Shown here: positions 27,415-35,381 of the stretch, in pieces
How the letters are laid out: each line of letters starts with the position of its first letter
Position numbering within the stretch: position 1 is the first letter of the stretch
NCBI RefSeq assembly: GCF_007280415.1
Contig: NZ_VKKU01000002.1
Location: 248,001-312,000, forward strand
Origin: Sphingorhabdus contaminans
GTDB taxonomy: Bacteria; Pseudomonadota; Alphaproteobacteria; Sphingomonadales; Sphingomonadaceae
Reading direction: 5' to 3'
Length of the DNA: 64,000 nt
The notes under the pieces: model-generated
What the model saw: the letters and a program-made list of their open reading frames with translations, nothing else
The model's database searches: none
Told to the model about the DNA's origin: nothing
Program-made: the position numbers and the translations under genes

Positions 27415-27956
27415 CGCTGACCCTGACCCTGTTCCGCCATGCCAAATCGAGCTGGGACGACACGATTCCCCGCGATTTCGACCGGCCCCTGAACAAGCGC
27501 GGTGAAAAGGCGGCGGTGACGATGGGCAAATGGGTCAAGGACAATGGCCTGACATTCGACCATGTCGTCGCCAGCCCCGCCGTCCGCGTCATCGATACTA
27601 TCGACCAGTTCGTCAAAGGCACGGGCGAGCGGATCGACCCGACATGGGACCGGCGGATCTACCTCGCCTCCTCCGCCACGCTGATGGATGTGCTGCGCGA
27701 CCAGTCGGACGAGCATAAGGAAGTGCTGATGGTCGGGCATAATCCGGGGATGGAGGATCTGGTTTTCGACATCGTCCCCGACGACGGCAGCTCGCCCTTG
27801 CGCGATCTGGTGTGGGAAAAATACCCCACCGCCGCGATTGCTCGGATGGAACTCGACATTGATAGCTGGGCCGATATCGACCGCAAATGCGGGAAGCTGA
27901 CCCACTTCATCCGCCCCCGCGACCTTGATGCCGAACTGGGGCCCGAGGACGAATGA
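27411..27956 (+). CDS. SixA-type histidine phosphatase
   Basis: This 181-residue member of the histidine phosphatase superfamily has the N-terminal RHG-like motif LTLFRHAKSSWDD, DFDRPLNKRGEKAA, and VLMVGHNPGMEDLV with the second catalytic His. SixA proteins dephosphorylate phosphohistidine on phosphotransfer proteins. ptsP, a phosphohistidine enzyme, lies elsewhere in the window, but a link is inference. It starts with TTG, overlapping the helicase stop, and its own stop overlaps the next ATG. Confidence 0.85.
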   Translation: MTLTLTLFRHAKSSWDDTIPRDFDRPLNKRGEKAAVTMGKWVKDNGLTFDHVVASPAVRVIDTIDQFVKGTGERIDPTWDRRIYLASSATLMDVLRDQSDEHKEVLMVGHNPGMEDLVFDIVPDDGSSPLRDLVWEKYPTAAIARMELDIDSWADIDRKCGKLTHFIRPRDLDAELGPEDE

Positions 27957-28477
27957 CGCCGATATTCTGGCGCAAGGCCGGACCTGACGATGCCGCGGCG
28001 CTCGCCTATCTGGGCGCGGCGACCTTCCTTTCGACCTTTGCCTTCGACCATCCGGGCAAGCCGCTGATCGAACATCTCGATGCCGAGCACAGCGCAGATT
28101 ATTATGCGGCGAAGCTGGCGCGTGACGATGTCGATATCATACTCGGCGAAACGCCGCTGGGTGCGCCGGTGGGCTATGCCCTTCTCCTGTCCCCGGAACA
28201 TCCGCAGTACCAGCGGGAGGGGGATTGGGAACTGAAACGCTTTTACCTACTCGGCCCCTGGCAGGGCGGCGGCAATGGCCGGGACCTGATGGCCCGGGCA
28301 ATTCAGGTCGCCCGCGACCGCGGGGCCCAGCGCCTGCTGCTCGCCGTCTACGAAAGCAACACCCGCGCGGTTGCCTTTTATGAACGGGCGGGGTTCGTCC
28401 ATATTGGCGAAACCGTGTTCATGGTCGGCGATGTGGCGTTCCAGGACAGGGTGTATGCGAAGGATCTCGCGGGGTGA
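27953..28477 (+). CDS. GNAT family N-acetyltransferase
   Basis: The 174-residue protein has the GNAT fold: acetyl-CoA loop GPWQGGGNGRDLMARAI near residue 100 and the C-terminal YESNTRAVAFYERAGFVHIGETVF. The substrate, often a free amino group on a metabolite or ribosomal protein, cannot be told. It is the last of three plus-strand genes joined by 4-bp overlaps. Confidence 0.9.
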   Translation: MTPIFWRKAGPDDAAALAYLGAATFLSTFAFDHPGKPLIEHLDAEHSADYYAAKLARDDVDIILGETPLGAPVGYALLLSPEHPQYQREGDWELKRFYLLGPWQGGGNGRDLMARAIQVARDRGAQRLLLAVYESNTRAVAFYERAGFVHIGETVFMVGDVAFQDRVYAKDLAG

Positions 28478-28499
28478 GATTTGGAGGGTTGGCCGGTGT

Positions 28500-28565
28500 C
28501 CCCCTCTCCCATGGGGAGAGGATACGGAGCCTTGGCCGACAGGCCTAGGCGAAGTTGGAGAGGGG
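28500..28565 (+). repeat. Structured palindromic element, copy A
   Basis: The 9-bp outer arms CCCCTCTCC (28501-28509) and GGAGAGGGG (28557-28565) are perfect inverted repeats. The 5' arm can alternatively pair with GGGGAGAGG at 28513-28521. The inner hairpin at 28529-28550 has GCC-TT, a GGCC/GGCC stem, then TA-GGC. It fills the gap between the GNAT and merR genes, ending three bases from the merR stop. Related copies are at 34307-34469 and 47526-47690. Confidence 0.85.
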
Positions 28566-28567
28566 CC

Positions 28568-28927
28568 TCAGGCCGCCTGTAACGCGGCGTTCAGACGGTC
28601 GCGGACGGCGCGCAGGGCGGACAGGTCGACGGAAATGCCCGCGGCGGGTGCGGGTGCGGCCACGGGTGCAGGCGCGGCTTTTGCGCCGCCGGATGTCAGG
28701 AACTTCCGCGCGCCCTTGATCGTATAGCCTTCGCTGTGCAGCAAACGGTGGATGGTGTGCAGCAATGCCACATCCTCCGGCCGGTACAGGCGGCGTCCGC
28801 CGGCGCGGGTCAGGGGTTTCAGCATCGGGAACTGTTCTTCCCAATAGCGCAATATATGGGTGCGTACGCCCAGTGCCTCGGCCATTTCACCAATGGTGCG
28901 AAAGGCGTCCGCAGACTTTTCCGTCAT
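28568..28927 (-). CDS. MerR family transcriptional regulator
   Basis: This 119-residue regulator has a MerR winged-helix domain in the first 75 residues ([40 protein letters not shown]). After a short Ala/Pro linker it ends in a short helix and lacks the Cys cluster of metal-sensing MerR proteins. It is the 3' gene of rpmF-plsX-fabH-ihfA-merR, an order common in alphaproteobacteria. Confidence 0.92.
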   Translation of the reverse strand: MTEKSADAFRTIGEMAEALGVRTHILRYWEEQFPMLKPLTRAGGRRLYRPEDVALLHTIHRLLHSEGYTIKGARKFLTSGGAKAAPAPVAAPAPAAGISVDLSALRAVRDRLNAALQAA

Positions 28928-28933
28928 GGCGCT

Positions 28934-29224
28934 TTACTTGACCTTTTGCCGCATACCCTGGCTGGCGCGGAAGGTCAGCACGCGGCGCGGGGTAATCGGC
29001 ACTTCGATTCCGGTCTTGGGGTTGCGTCCGATACGCTCGCTCTTGTCGCGCAGGACAAAGGTGCCGAAGCCGGAGATTTTGACATTCTCACCATCGAGCA
29101 ATGCGGCCGTCATATGACCGAGAATCGATTCAATCATCGCCGCAGCATCCGTGCGAGACAGACCAACCTGTCTGTTAAGCACTTCGGCCAAATCTGCGCG
29201 CGTCAATGTACCTGCATCTGCCAT
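28934..29224 (-). CDS. ihfA: Integration host factor subunit alpha
   Basis: IHF alpha pairs with IHF beta to bend DNA. The 96-residue protein has the HU/IHF fold with [16 protein letters not shown], the [13 protein letters not shown] saddle and the DNA-contacting arm [17 protein letters not shown]. The ATG at 29224 has GGGAG upstream and gives the family length; the longer frame from 29347 would enter fabH. Confidence 0.97.
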   Translation of the reverse strand: MADAGTLTRADLAEVLNRQVGLSRTDAAAMIESILGHMTAALLDGENVKISGFGTFVLRDKSERIGRNPKTGIEVPITPRRVLTFRASQGMRQKVK

Positions 29225-29319
29225 TGTACCGTCTCCCGACGTGCGACCCGTCTGTTGAGAAGCAACAGTTATATAACAAAAATATGGTGATGTAAAACGA
29301 CGATCGTCGAAAAAATGTC

Positions 29320-30288
29320 CTACATCCGGACGACGGAGGCGCCCCATGTAAAGCCGCCGCCCATGGCTTCGAGCACGACGATATCATCGGGCTTGATCCG
29401 TCCGTCCCGCACGGCGACATCCAGCGCGAGCGGAACCGAAGCGGCGGATGTATTGGCATGCTGGTCAACCGTCAGGACGACCTTGTCCGGATCGAGGCCC
29501 AGCTTCTTTGCGGTCGCATCGATGATGCGCGCATTGGCCTGGTGCGGCACGACCCAGTCGACATCGGACGGCGAAAGGTCGGCGGCTTCGAGCGTTTCAT
29601 GCATCACATTGGCAAGATTGGTCACCGCATGGCGGAAAACCTCGCGGCCCTTCATGCGCAGTTTGCCGACGGTCCCTGTCGTCGACGGTCCGCCATCGAC
29701 GTAGAGAAGCTCATTATGCTGGCCATCGGCGTGCAGCCGTGTGGCCAGTGCACCGCGTGTCCCCACCTCGGCACTCAGCACGATGGCGCCTGCCCCGTCG
29801 CCGAACAATACGCAGGTCGTGCGGTCTTCCCAGTCGAGGATGCGGCTGAAGGTTTCGGCGCCGATGACCAGCGCATTTTTCGCCGATCCTGCGCGGATCA
29901 TGCTTTCGGCAACCGAAAAGGCATAAAGAAAGCCCGAGCATACCGCCGCCACATCGAATGCCACCCCGCCATTGCAGCCAAGCGCATGCTGCACAATGGT
30001 CGCCGATGCGGGAAATGTCTGGTCCGGTGTTGCCGTCGCCAGAATGATAAGGTCGATGTCCGCTGCCGTCATCCCCGCCGCATCCAGCGCGTTGCGCGAG
30101 GCGAGCGTGGCAAGGGATGCGGTTGTTTCGTCCGGCTCGGCAATGTGGCGGAACCGGATGCCCGTACGCTCGACAATCCATTCGTCCGATGTGTCGACCC
30201 GTGCGGCGAGTTCGGCGTTGGACACGCGGTGGCGCGGCAAAGCCGACCCGGTGCCCTTGATCACGGCGCGAAGTGCGGTCTCTGTCAC
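29320..30288 (-). CDS. fabH: 3-oxoacyl-ACP synthase III
   Basis: FabH condenses acetyl-CoA with malonyl-ACP to start fatty acid synthesis. The 322-residue enzyme has the catalytic triad: Cys in [11 protein letters not shown], His in [10 protein letters not shown] and Asn in [11 protein letters not shown]. Its ATG overlaps the plsX stop by four bases. Confidence 0.97.
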   Translation of the reverse strand: MTETALRAVIKGTGSALPRHRVSNAELAARVDTSDEWIVERTGIRFRHIAEPDETTASLATLASRNALDAAGMTAADIDLIILATATPDQTFPASATIVQHALGCNGGVAFDVAAVCSGFLYAFSVAESMIRAGSAKNALVIGAETFSRILDWEDRTTCVLFGDGAGAIVLSAEVGTRGALATRLHADGQHNELLYVDGGPSTTGTVGKLRMKGREVFRHAVTNLANVMHETLEAADLSPSDVDWVVPHQANARIIDATAKKLGLDPDKVVLTVDQHANTSAASVPLALDVAVRDGRIKPDDIVVLEAMGGGFTWGASVVRM

Positions 30289-31304
30289 CCGATCTGCACC
30301 CGGGCCAGATCCTGCGCGATACGCGCCGTAATATCTTCTTCGACCAGACGCGCCGCCACTTCGACCGCGTTGGCGACGCCCTTGCTGGTCGCGCTGCCGT
30401 GGCTTTTGACGACAACGCCGTTCAGGCCCATGAACACCGCACCATTATGGTTGTTGGGATCAAGATGGTGGCGCAGCAACTCGGTCGCGGGACGCGAGAC
30501 GAGAAAACCGAATTTGGACCGCAGCGAACTGGTAAAGGCGCGGCGCAAAAGATCGGTCACAAAGCGGGCCGACCCTTCAATGGCCTTGAGGGCGATATTG
30601 CCCGAAAAACCGTCGCAGACCACAACGTCGCATTCGCCTCGATTTATCTTGTCGGCTTCGATAAAGCCCTGGAAATCCATGTGCAGGCCGCTCGCGTCAC
30701 GCAGATATTGCGCCGCATCGCGCAGCTCGTCCGTGCCCTTCATTTCTTCGGTGCCGATGTTCAGCAACCGCACCTTGGGCCGTTCAAAGCCGAAGATGAT
30801 CCGCGAATAGGCAGCGCCCATGACCGCAAATTGCGCGAGATTCTTCGCATCGCAATCGGTGTTGGCGCCGAGATCGAGCACCACCACATCGGTATCCTTC
30901 AATGTGGGAAGCAGCGCGGCAAGTGCGGGGCGGTCGATACCGGGCATGGTGCGCAGGGCCAGTTTGGACATGCCCATCAATGCGCCCGTGTTGCCCGCGC
31001 TGACGGCGGCACTGACATGGCCTTCCTTCACCGCGTTGATCGCGAGGCCCATCGAGCTTGTCTTGGCCTTGCGCAGCGCCTGGCTGACCTTGTCGTCGCC
31101 GGTGACGACATCTTCGGCATGCAGGATTTCGGACGCGGCGCGCAAATTGGGATGGTTGTCGAGCGCGGCCTTGATCGTGGGTTCGTCACCCACCAGCAGG
31201 AATTTGAAACTGTCGTGCCGGTGCCGTGCCAATGCCGCGCCCGCCAGCATGACAGGCACGCCTTCATCGCCGCCCATCGCGTCTATGGCGATACGCGGTT
31301 TCAT
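30285..31304 (-). CDS. plsX: Phosphate acyltransferase
   Basis: PlsX converts acyl-ACP to acyl phosphate for phospholipid synthesis. The 339-residue protein starts [15 protein letters not shown], the family signature, and contains [13 protein letters not shown] and [12 protein letters not shown]. The ATG at 31304 is the conventional start, though the GTG at 31310 has GGGAG at better spacing. It links phospholipid and fatty acid synthesis through its coupling to fabH. Confidence 0.96.
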   Translation of the reverse strand: MKPRIAIDAMGGDEGVPVMLAGAALARHRHDSFKFLLVGDEPTIKAALDNHPNLRAASEILHAEDVVTGDDKVSQALRKAKTSSMGLAINAVKEGHVSAAVSAGNTGALMGMSKLALRTMPGIDRPALAALLPTLKDTDVVVLDLGANTDCDAKNLAQFAVMGAAYSRIIFGFERPKVRLLNIGTEEMKGTDELRDAAQYLRDASGLHMDFQGFIEADKINRGECDVVVCDGFSGNIALKAIEGSARFVTDLLRRAFTSSLRSKFGFLVSRPATELLRHHLDPNNHNGAVFMGLNGVVVKSHGSATSKGVANAVEVAARLVEEDITARIAQDLARVQIG

Positions 31305-31332
31305 CGACACCAGCAATTCTCCCGATTAAGGA

Positions 31333-31509
31333 TTAGGCGACTGCCACCACTTCGCGGCCGTTATAATGGCCACAGGCATCGCACATATGGTGCGGACGCT
31401 TCAGTTCGCCACAGTTCGGGCATTCCTGAAAAGCTGCTACAGTCAGCGAATCATGGCTGCGGCGCATGCCACGCTTCGAAGGGGTCGTTTTTCTCTTGGG
31501 GACAGCCAT
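31333..31509 (-). CDS. rpmF: 50S ribosomal protein L32
   Basis: A 58-residue L32 is encoded: [20 protein letters not shown] at the N-terminus and two CxxC pairs (CPNC, CDAC) that bind zinc, so it is the C+ form. It heads the rpmF-plsX-fabH-ihfA-merR cluster, which ties ribosome and lipid synthesis. It was found by reading the sequence directly because it is shorter than most ORF cut-offs. Confidence 0.97.
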   Translation of the reverse strand: MAVPKRKTTPSKRGMRRSHDSLTVAAFQECPNCGELKRPHHMCDACGHYNGREVVAVA

Positions 31510-31706
31510 CTCGGCACCTGTTCCATTTCAAAATCAATAAGTTCTGGCGCATGATAGGCCAAAAGGCTGGTCGTGGCAAGCAATCGCCAGAATCGGCCTT
31601 CATAAACCGCACATGTCCGTGTGAGCGGCGCGCTATACCGCTTTTTCTGTGCTTTGCAAGCCGAGAGATAGCAGTTAAGCGGATGCATCGAACAGGGAGA
31701 GTATAG

Positions 31707-32105
31707 ATGCTGAGTTTACCCGTTACACTGACCATCGCCGCCGGCGCTGCTTTTGTGAACCTCTGGCTGATGGTCCGCTGTGGCCAGGCCCGCACCAAAG
31801 AGAGTGTTTCGATTGGTGATGGCGGCAATGAATTTGTCATCCGCCGCATGCGCGCGCACGCCAATTTCGTCGAAAGCGCCCCCTTCGTCCTGATCCTTCT
31901 CGCCGCGCTGGAACTGACCCAGGGCAGCAGCAACTGGCTCTGGGGTATCGGTATTGCCTATATCGTCGGACGTCTCGCCCACGGCCTCGGCATGGATGGC
32001 GGCACCTTTGGTAAGGGGCGGATGGTCGGTACGCTGATCACCATGCTGACCCTGCTCGGCCTTGCCGGCTGGGCCTTGTGGACGGTCTACGCCACCGTCC
32101 TTTAA
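31707..32105 (+). CDS. MAPEG family membrane protein
   Basis: The 132-residue protein has four membrane helices and the MAPEG signature region (FVIRRMRAHANFVESAPFVLILLAALE, AYIVGRLAHGLGM). MAPEG proteins include microsomal glutathione transferases; the bacterial members are mostly uncharacterised. It ends seven bases before the convergent metallo-hydrolase gene. Confidence 0.9.
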   Translation: MLSLPVTLTIAAGAAFVNLWLMVRCGQARTKESVSIGDGGNEFVIRRMRAHANFVESAPFVLILLAALELTQGSSNWLWGIGIAYIVGRLAHGLGMDGGTFGKGRMVGTLITMLTLLGLAGWALWTVYATVL

Positions 32106-32111
32106 ACTGAT

Positions 32112-32798
32112 TCAGCGCGCGGCCAATATGTCGTCGGCGACGAACATATTGGTCTTGCGTTCATAGCCGAACTGGCTGGTCGCGCCATGCCCCGGAATGA
32201 AGGTCACATCATCGCCCAGCGGCCATAGCTTCTGCGTGATGGCGTTGATCAGGTCGGCATGGTTCCCGCGCGGAAAATCCGTGCGGCCTATCGACCCCTG
32301 GAACAGCACATCGCCCACAATCGCCAGACGGCTGGGCGCGTGGTAGAATACCACATGGCCCGGCGTATGCCCGGGGCAGTGGATGACGTCGAGCGTCAGA
32401 TTGCCCACCGTTACCGTATCGCCATCCTTCAGCCAGCGGTCCGGCTCGAACGTATGCGCCTCCATCCCCCAGCGCGGTCCGTCGTCGTCCAGCTGGGCGA
32501 TCCAGAAACGGTCCTCTTCATGCGGCCCCTCGATCGGCAGGCCCAGTTCCTGCGCCAGCATGCCGGTCTGACCACAATGGTCGAGATGCCCGTGCGTCAC
32601 CAGCAGCTTTTCAAGCTCCACACCCGTTTGCGCCACCGCAGCCTTCAGCTTGGGCAAATCACCGCCGGGGTCGACCAGCGCCGCCTTGTTGGTTTCGGTG
32701 CACCAGAATAATGTACAATTCTGCTGCAGGGGCGTTACCGGAATGATGGCGGCTTTCAGGGGCGGCTGCTTGCCGCCGGAGGAAGTTACTGTGGTCAT
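32112..32798 (-). CDS. MBL-fold metallo-hydrolase (glyoxalase II-like)
   Basis: This 228-residue enzyme has the metallo-beta-lactamase motif THGHLDHCGQ near residue 70, HCPGHTPGHVVFY, the bridging Asp in IVGDVLFQGSIGRTD and the terminal His of IPGHG. It resembles YcbL-type type II glyoxalases that hydrolyse thioesters such as S-lactoylglutathione. The ATG at 32798 avoids overlapping the S24 gene upstream, 40 bp away. Confidence 0.9.
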   Translation of the reverse strand: MTTVTSSGGKQPPLKAAIIPVTPLQQNCTLFWCTETNKAALVDPGGDLPKLKAAVAQTGVELEKLLVTHGHLDHCGQTGMLAQELGLPIEGPHEEDRFWIAQLDDDGPRWGMEAHTFEPDRWLKDGDTVTVGNLTLDVIHCPGHTPGHVVFYHAPSRLAIVGDVLFQGSIGRTDFPRGNHADLINAITQKLWPLGDDVTFIPGHGATSQFGYERKTNMFVADDILAAR

Positions 32799-32838
32799 AT
32801 CCGCCACTGTGGCGAAGCAGCGGACGGCTTGCAAGCCT

Positions 32839-33477
32839 TCACAGTCGCCGTCCTGCCCAGACAACCCGCCCGATCACCGAAACGGCAGAGCCTTTGACAT
32901 CGGGCCAGTCCGGATAGGCGGGGTTATCCGACAATATCGATAACCGCCCCGCCGGACCAAGGGCGAGACGCTTGACCATCAGGACATCGTCCAGCCGGAT
33001 CACATGGATACCGTCGCGCAGGCCGGACATGGCGGCCTGCCGGTCGACCATGATATCATCCCCGTTATTGAGGGTCGGCGCCATGGAATCGCCATCGACG
33101 CGGATCAGCGACAGGCTGGCCGGGTCCAGCCCCTGTTTGCGCAGCCATTTTTCGTCAAAGCCGATCTTGCCGGCCAGCGTCTCCCCCTCGTTAATGGCGC
33201 CCGGTCCGGCCGACGCGCCGACGGCCAGCTTGGGAATCAGGCACATGCCCGTCTGCGAGGGGCGAGGTGCGATTCCGCCCAGCAAATGTTCCTCGACACC
33301 GAAGAAGCGCGCCAATATTCCGCGCTCGATTTCCGGCAGGCGCTTGGGCGTCCCGCGTTTGATATATTGCTGAATATAGGCCGCATTTCGCCCGATCAGT
33401 TTGGAAAGGCGGGCATAGTCCTGCCCGCTTTCGATGATCAGGCGATGCAGAACTGCTCGGGGTTCTTCATCAACCAT
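32839..33477 (-). CDS. Self-cleaving S24 (LexA/CI-like) transcriptional repressor
   Basis: This 212-residue protein has an N-terminal helix-turn-helix region (about 1-60, DYARLSKLIGRNAAYIQQYI) and a C-terminal S24 domain. Autocleavage residues are all present: Ala90-Gly91 in VGASAGPG as the scissile site, nucleophile Ser131 in DGDSMAPTL and general base Lys169 in LMVKRLAL. It should be inactivated by RecA-assisted self-cleavage after DNA damage, as LexA and CI are. GGAG precedes the ATG. The divergent region carries two matching operators and a LexA-type box. No phage genes are nearby. Confidence 0.88.
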   Translation of the reverse strand: MVDEEPRAVLHRLIIESGQDYARLSKLIGRNAAYIQQYIKRGTPKRLPEIERGILARFFGVEEHLLGGIAPRPSQTGMCLIPKLAVGASAGPGAINEGETLAGKIGFDEKWLRKQGLDPASLSLIRVDGDSMAPTLNNGDDIMVDRQAAMSGLRDGIHVIRLDDVLMVKRLALGPAGRLSILSDNPAYPDWPDVKGSAVSVIGRVVWAGRRL

Positions 33478-33493
33478 ATTTGCTCCACATCGG

Positions 33494-33527
33494 AAGGAAA
33501 TTTCCTAGACTTGTAGGATTTCTCCTA
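33494..33527. promoter_or_regulatory. Two tandem operators, probably of the S24 repressor
   Basis: AAGGAAATTTCCTA (33494-33507) and TAGGATTTCTCCTA (33514-33527) share the dyad AGGA-N4-TCCT. Their centres are exactly 20 bp apart, about two helical turns, which suits cooperative dimer binding. They lie 17-50 bp upstream of the S24 start and before the divergent small genes, so one repressor could control both directions. Confidence 0.7.
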
Positions 33528-33535
33528 TCACAAAT

Positions 33536-33550
33536 GTTCTATATTTGTTC
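33536..33550. promoter_or_regulatory. LexA-type box GTTC-N7-GTTC
   Basis: GTTCTATATTTGTTC matches the alphaproteobacterial SOS consensus GTTC-N7-GTTC exactly. It is 47 bp upstream of the 68-residue gene and next to the S24 operators. It also lies in an ACAAAT-N7-ATTTGT dyad (33530-33548). Function as an SOS box is inference from the match and from the repressor gene beside it. Confidence 0.6.
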
Positions 33551-33597
33551 CATTTGATTCGGGCAAGGAAAACCCGGTCGCACTCGGAGGAGAATCC

Positions 33598-33804
33598 ATG
33601 CACATCAACCGCCTTGTAGAATGTTTCCTGCGCGAAAAAGGCATCGCGCCGACCAAATTGGGCCGCCTTGTCGCCCGCGACCCGCGGCTGGTGCTCGACA
33701 TGCGCATGGGCCGGGAATTCCGCCCCGAAATGGAGACAAAAATACGGCGCTACATCGCCGCCAACGCCCCCCAACTCGACAGCGGCAAGGATGTACCCGC
33801 ATGA
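33598..33804 (+). CDS. Small helix-turn-helix-like protein divergent from the S24 repressor
   Basis: The 68-residue product begins MHINRLVECFLREKGIAPTK and contains LGRLVARDPRLVLDMRMGRE followed by RPEMETKIRRYIAANA. The spacing of hydrophobic residues and the Arg-rich centre resemble a short XRE-like DNA-binding fold seen in small alphaproteobacterial proteins. CGGAGGAG gives a strong ribosome binding site. It overlaps the next gene by four bases (ATGA), so both are one unit under the operators at 33494-33550. Confidence 0.75.
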   Translation: MHINRLVECFLREKGIAPTKLGRLVARDPRLVLDMRMGREFRPEMETKIRRYIAANAPQLDSGKDVPA

Positions 33805-34073
33805 CATTCCAGAAACGGCTGCTGCGCGAACTGGACCGGCTGCTGCCGGACGGCCAATGGCGCGTGGCGCAGGAACGGCCGTGGTTCAGCCTGACCTTTT
33901 CCGGCGTCCAGATGACGTTCACGACCACGTCCGGCTGCGCTTACGACGCGCAAAAGGCCGCGGCGGTGCTGGAGGCGCACGAATTCACCCTGCCCGGCCA
34001 GATCGTGGCCGACATCGCGGTGGAGGAGGCGGACGGGGAATTGCGGGTGCTGCTGCTGGTGCTGGAGGGGTAG
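33801..34073 (+). CDS. Small protein of unknown function, second gene of the S24-facing unit
   Basis: The 90-residue product (MTFQKRLLRELDRLLPDGQW to VLLLVLEG) is soluble, acidic at its C-terminus and predicted alpha/beta, with one Cys. I recognise no family. Its ATG overlaps the stop of the 68-residue gene. The open frame continues upstream, but the ATGA junction and the reading MTFQKRLLREL support this start. Confidence 0.7.
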   Translation: MTFQKRLLRELDRLLPDGQWRVAQERPWFSLTFSGVQMTFTTTSGCAYDAQKAAAVLEAHEFTLPGQIVADIAVEEADGELRVLLLVLEG

Positions 34074-34080
34074 GGGTAAA

Positions 34081-34106
34081 GTTTTTTCGCTGGTAGGAAG
34101 AAGGCG
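34081..34106 (+). repeat. Purine-rich gene-end motif, copy 1
   Basis: GTTTTTTCGCTGGTAGGAAG continued by AAGGCG follows the 90-residue gene by seven bases. Related copies with the core TTTTTTCG-N5-AAGGAAGAAG are at 35261-35280 (minus), 44260-44285 and 63361-63390, all beside gene ends. The role is unknown. Confidence 0.5.
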
Positions 34107-34147
34107 GCATTTTTTCCCAACCCCATGACCCTGAATTTCAAAGCCCC

Positions 34148-34286
34148 GTCACCCTGGAGCCGAAGGCGTGCAGAGCACAACTTGTTTCAGGGTCTTAGTT
34201 TTCAACGTCGCTGGACGAAGACCCTGGAACGTAGTCACCGAAGGTGAAACGAGTTGTGCTCTGCACGCCTTCGGCTCCAGGGTGAC
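34148..34286. repeat. Long inverted repeat with two 35-bp perfect arms
   Basis: Arms 34148-34182 and 34252-34286 are perfect reverse complements over 35 bp, beginning GTCACCCTGGAGCCGAAGGC on the left. A second pair, CAGGGTCTT (34188-34196) and AAGACCCTG (34218-34226), nests inside. The right side has an extra segment containing GGAACGTAGTCACC (34226-34239), which recurs at 42529-42542, so this is a dispersed noncoding repeat. It lies in a 506-bp gap (34074-34579) with no gene. Confidence 0.85.
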
Positions 34287-34306
34287 GGCTGTATTAAAGT
34301 TGAACA

Positions 34307-34469
34307 CCCCCTCTCTCCTTTAGGGGAGAGGATACGAAGCCTTGGCCGAAAGGCCTAGGCGCAGTTGGAGAGGGGCAACGACGGCGAGGTTCGTGCCCGA
34401 CCTCCCCCTCTCCACTCCGTCTAATGGCTAAAGCCATAAGACTGCGTACCTCTCCCAACGGGAGAGGGG
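34307..34469. repeat. Structured palindromic elements, copies B and B' in head-to-head pair
   Basis: Copy B (34307-34375, plus) has outer arms CCCC-rich to GGAGAGGGG (34367-34375) and an inner GCC-TT-GGCC hairpin closing with TA-GGC. Copy B' (34404-34469) is the same design on the minus strand, where the inner part reads GTC-TT-ATGGC loop GCCAT-TA-GAC. The two face each other across 28 bp. The remaining 110 bp to 34579 hold nothing I can identify. Confidence 0.85.
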
Positions 34470-34579
34470 AATATGTCTGCCATTTGGGAATCTAAACCGA
34501 AACCGGACTATCAGGACACGACAACGTTGCTGCCGGTCAGCATCCTCGACTTGTTGGAAAAATTTGATAGAGCAGTTCC

Positions 34580-35062
34580 ATGCAATCTGCGCGGCCGACG
34601 TCACCGAAATGCTTCTTCACAGCGTGGGTATTGGCTTGGGCGACAGCGGTCTACCTGCCTAGTCTAGTGATTGCGCTGCTATCACTCTCGCCGCTAGCAT
34701 CCGGTGGAAACCTGTTTTTGGACACCTTCAAAGTGGCGGACGAGGTTTCGCCGGCGGCGAAGCTGACATATGGCTCCCTCTTCGGCGCCTTCTTGATGTT
34801 GGCGCGCGCGGGCGGTGCGGGATGTAAGCTGTCAGTCAACGTATTGATCGGTGTGGCCAGTATTGCTCTGGTTGTGGCCCTGCTTCCCGAATACTGGTCG
34901 CGTGGCTTCGGTATCGGTTTGACTGGAGTGAGGTTTGACCCGCTCCCGACTGCCATCTATCTGATTGGCGGCGTCGCAAGCGGCGTCGTTTTCTCGCTAA
35001 CCGAAAAAAAATGCCAGTCGCGCGAGCAGGATCGTGCAATGCGACTGTCACGCAAGGATTGA
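34580..35062 (+). CDS. Hypothetical four-helix membrane protein
   Basis: The 160-residue reading has hydrophobic segments at about 15-40, 62-80, 85-103 and 122-140, a basic tail (EKKCQSREQDRAMRLSRKD) and no family I recognise. The ATG at 34580 lacks a clear ribosome binding site. Codon use and the clean alternation of helices and charged loops favour a real gene, but it stands alone in a repeat-rich stretch and could be a decaying or recently acquired sequence. Confidence 0.5.
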   Translation: MQSARPTSPKCFFTAWVLAWATAVYLPSLVIALLSLSPLASGGNLFLDTFKVADEVSPAAKLTYGSLFGAFLMLARAGGAGCKLSVNVLIGVASIALVVALLPEYWSRGFGIGLTGVRFDPLPTAIYLIGGVASGVVFSLTEKKCQSREQDRAMRLSRKD

Positions 35063-35173
35063 TTGAAACGGCAGGTAACCACAACATTCCAGTCATTCCC
35101 GCCTACCGCCCGGCACCCTAAATGCGGCCATTCAGCTCAGGCCTGACCACAGCTTGGTGCCAGAGGATTAAGT

Positions 35174-35280
35174 GGAAGAAAGAAGAGAAAGAAGAGAAAG
35201 AAGAAAGACGGGCGGGACGCAGATCGCATTTCGACCTGTCTTTTTTCCTTCTTTCTCTTTTTTCTTCTGACGAAAAAATC
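35174..35280. repeat. Polypurine/polypyrimidine inverted repeat with motif copy 2
   Basis: The left arm (35174-35209) is almost pure G/A and contains three [13 protein letters not shown] units. The right arm (35239-35267) is almost pure C/T, and its reverse complement matches the left arm closely over about 30 bp. Read on the minus strand, 35261-35280 is GATTTTTTCGTCAGAAGAAA, a copy of the gene-end motif seen at 34081, 44260 and 63361. The rest of the 319-bp gap (35063-35381) shows nothing else. Confidence 0.7.
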
Positions 35281-35381
35281 CGCACAACCCATCCGCCCGC
35301 GCACGGCATCCGGGGCAACTACATCGCAGCGTGAGGAGCGGCGGGGGGAGCGAGAGTGCCCTGTCGACAGGGCCGGAACGC

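Noticed and set aside
34473-34667. 64-codon plus-strand open frame
   Set aside because: It overlaps the 160-residue membrane-protein frame by 88 bases, has no ribosome binding site, and its end is Arg-rich frame-shadow sequence.
35122-35334. 70-codon open frame across the purine-rich repeat
   Set aside because: Its Lys/Glu run is only the translation of the GAAGAGAAA units and there is no start signal.
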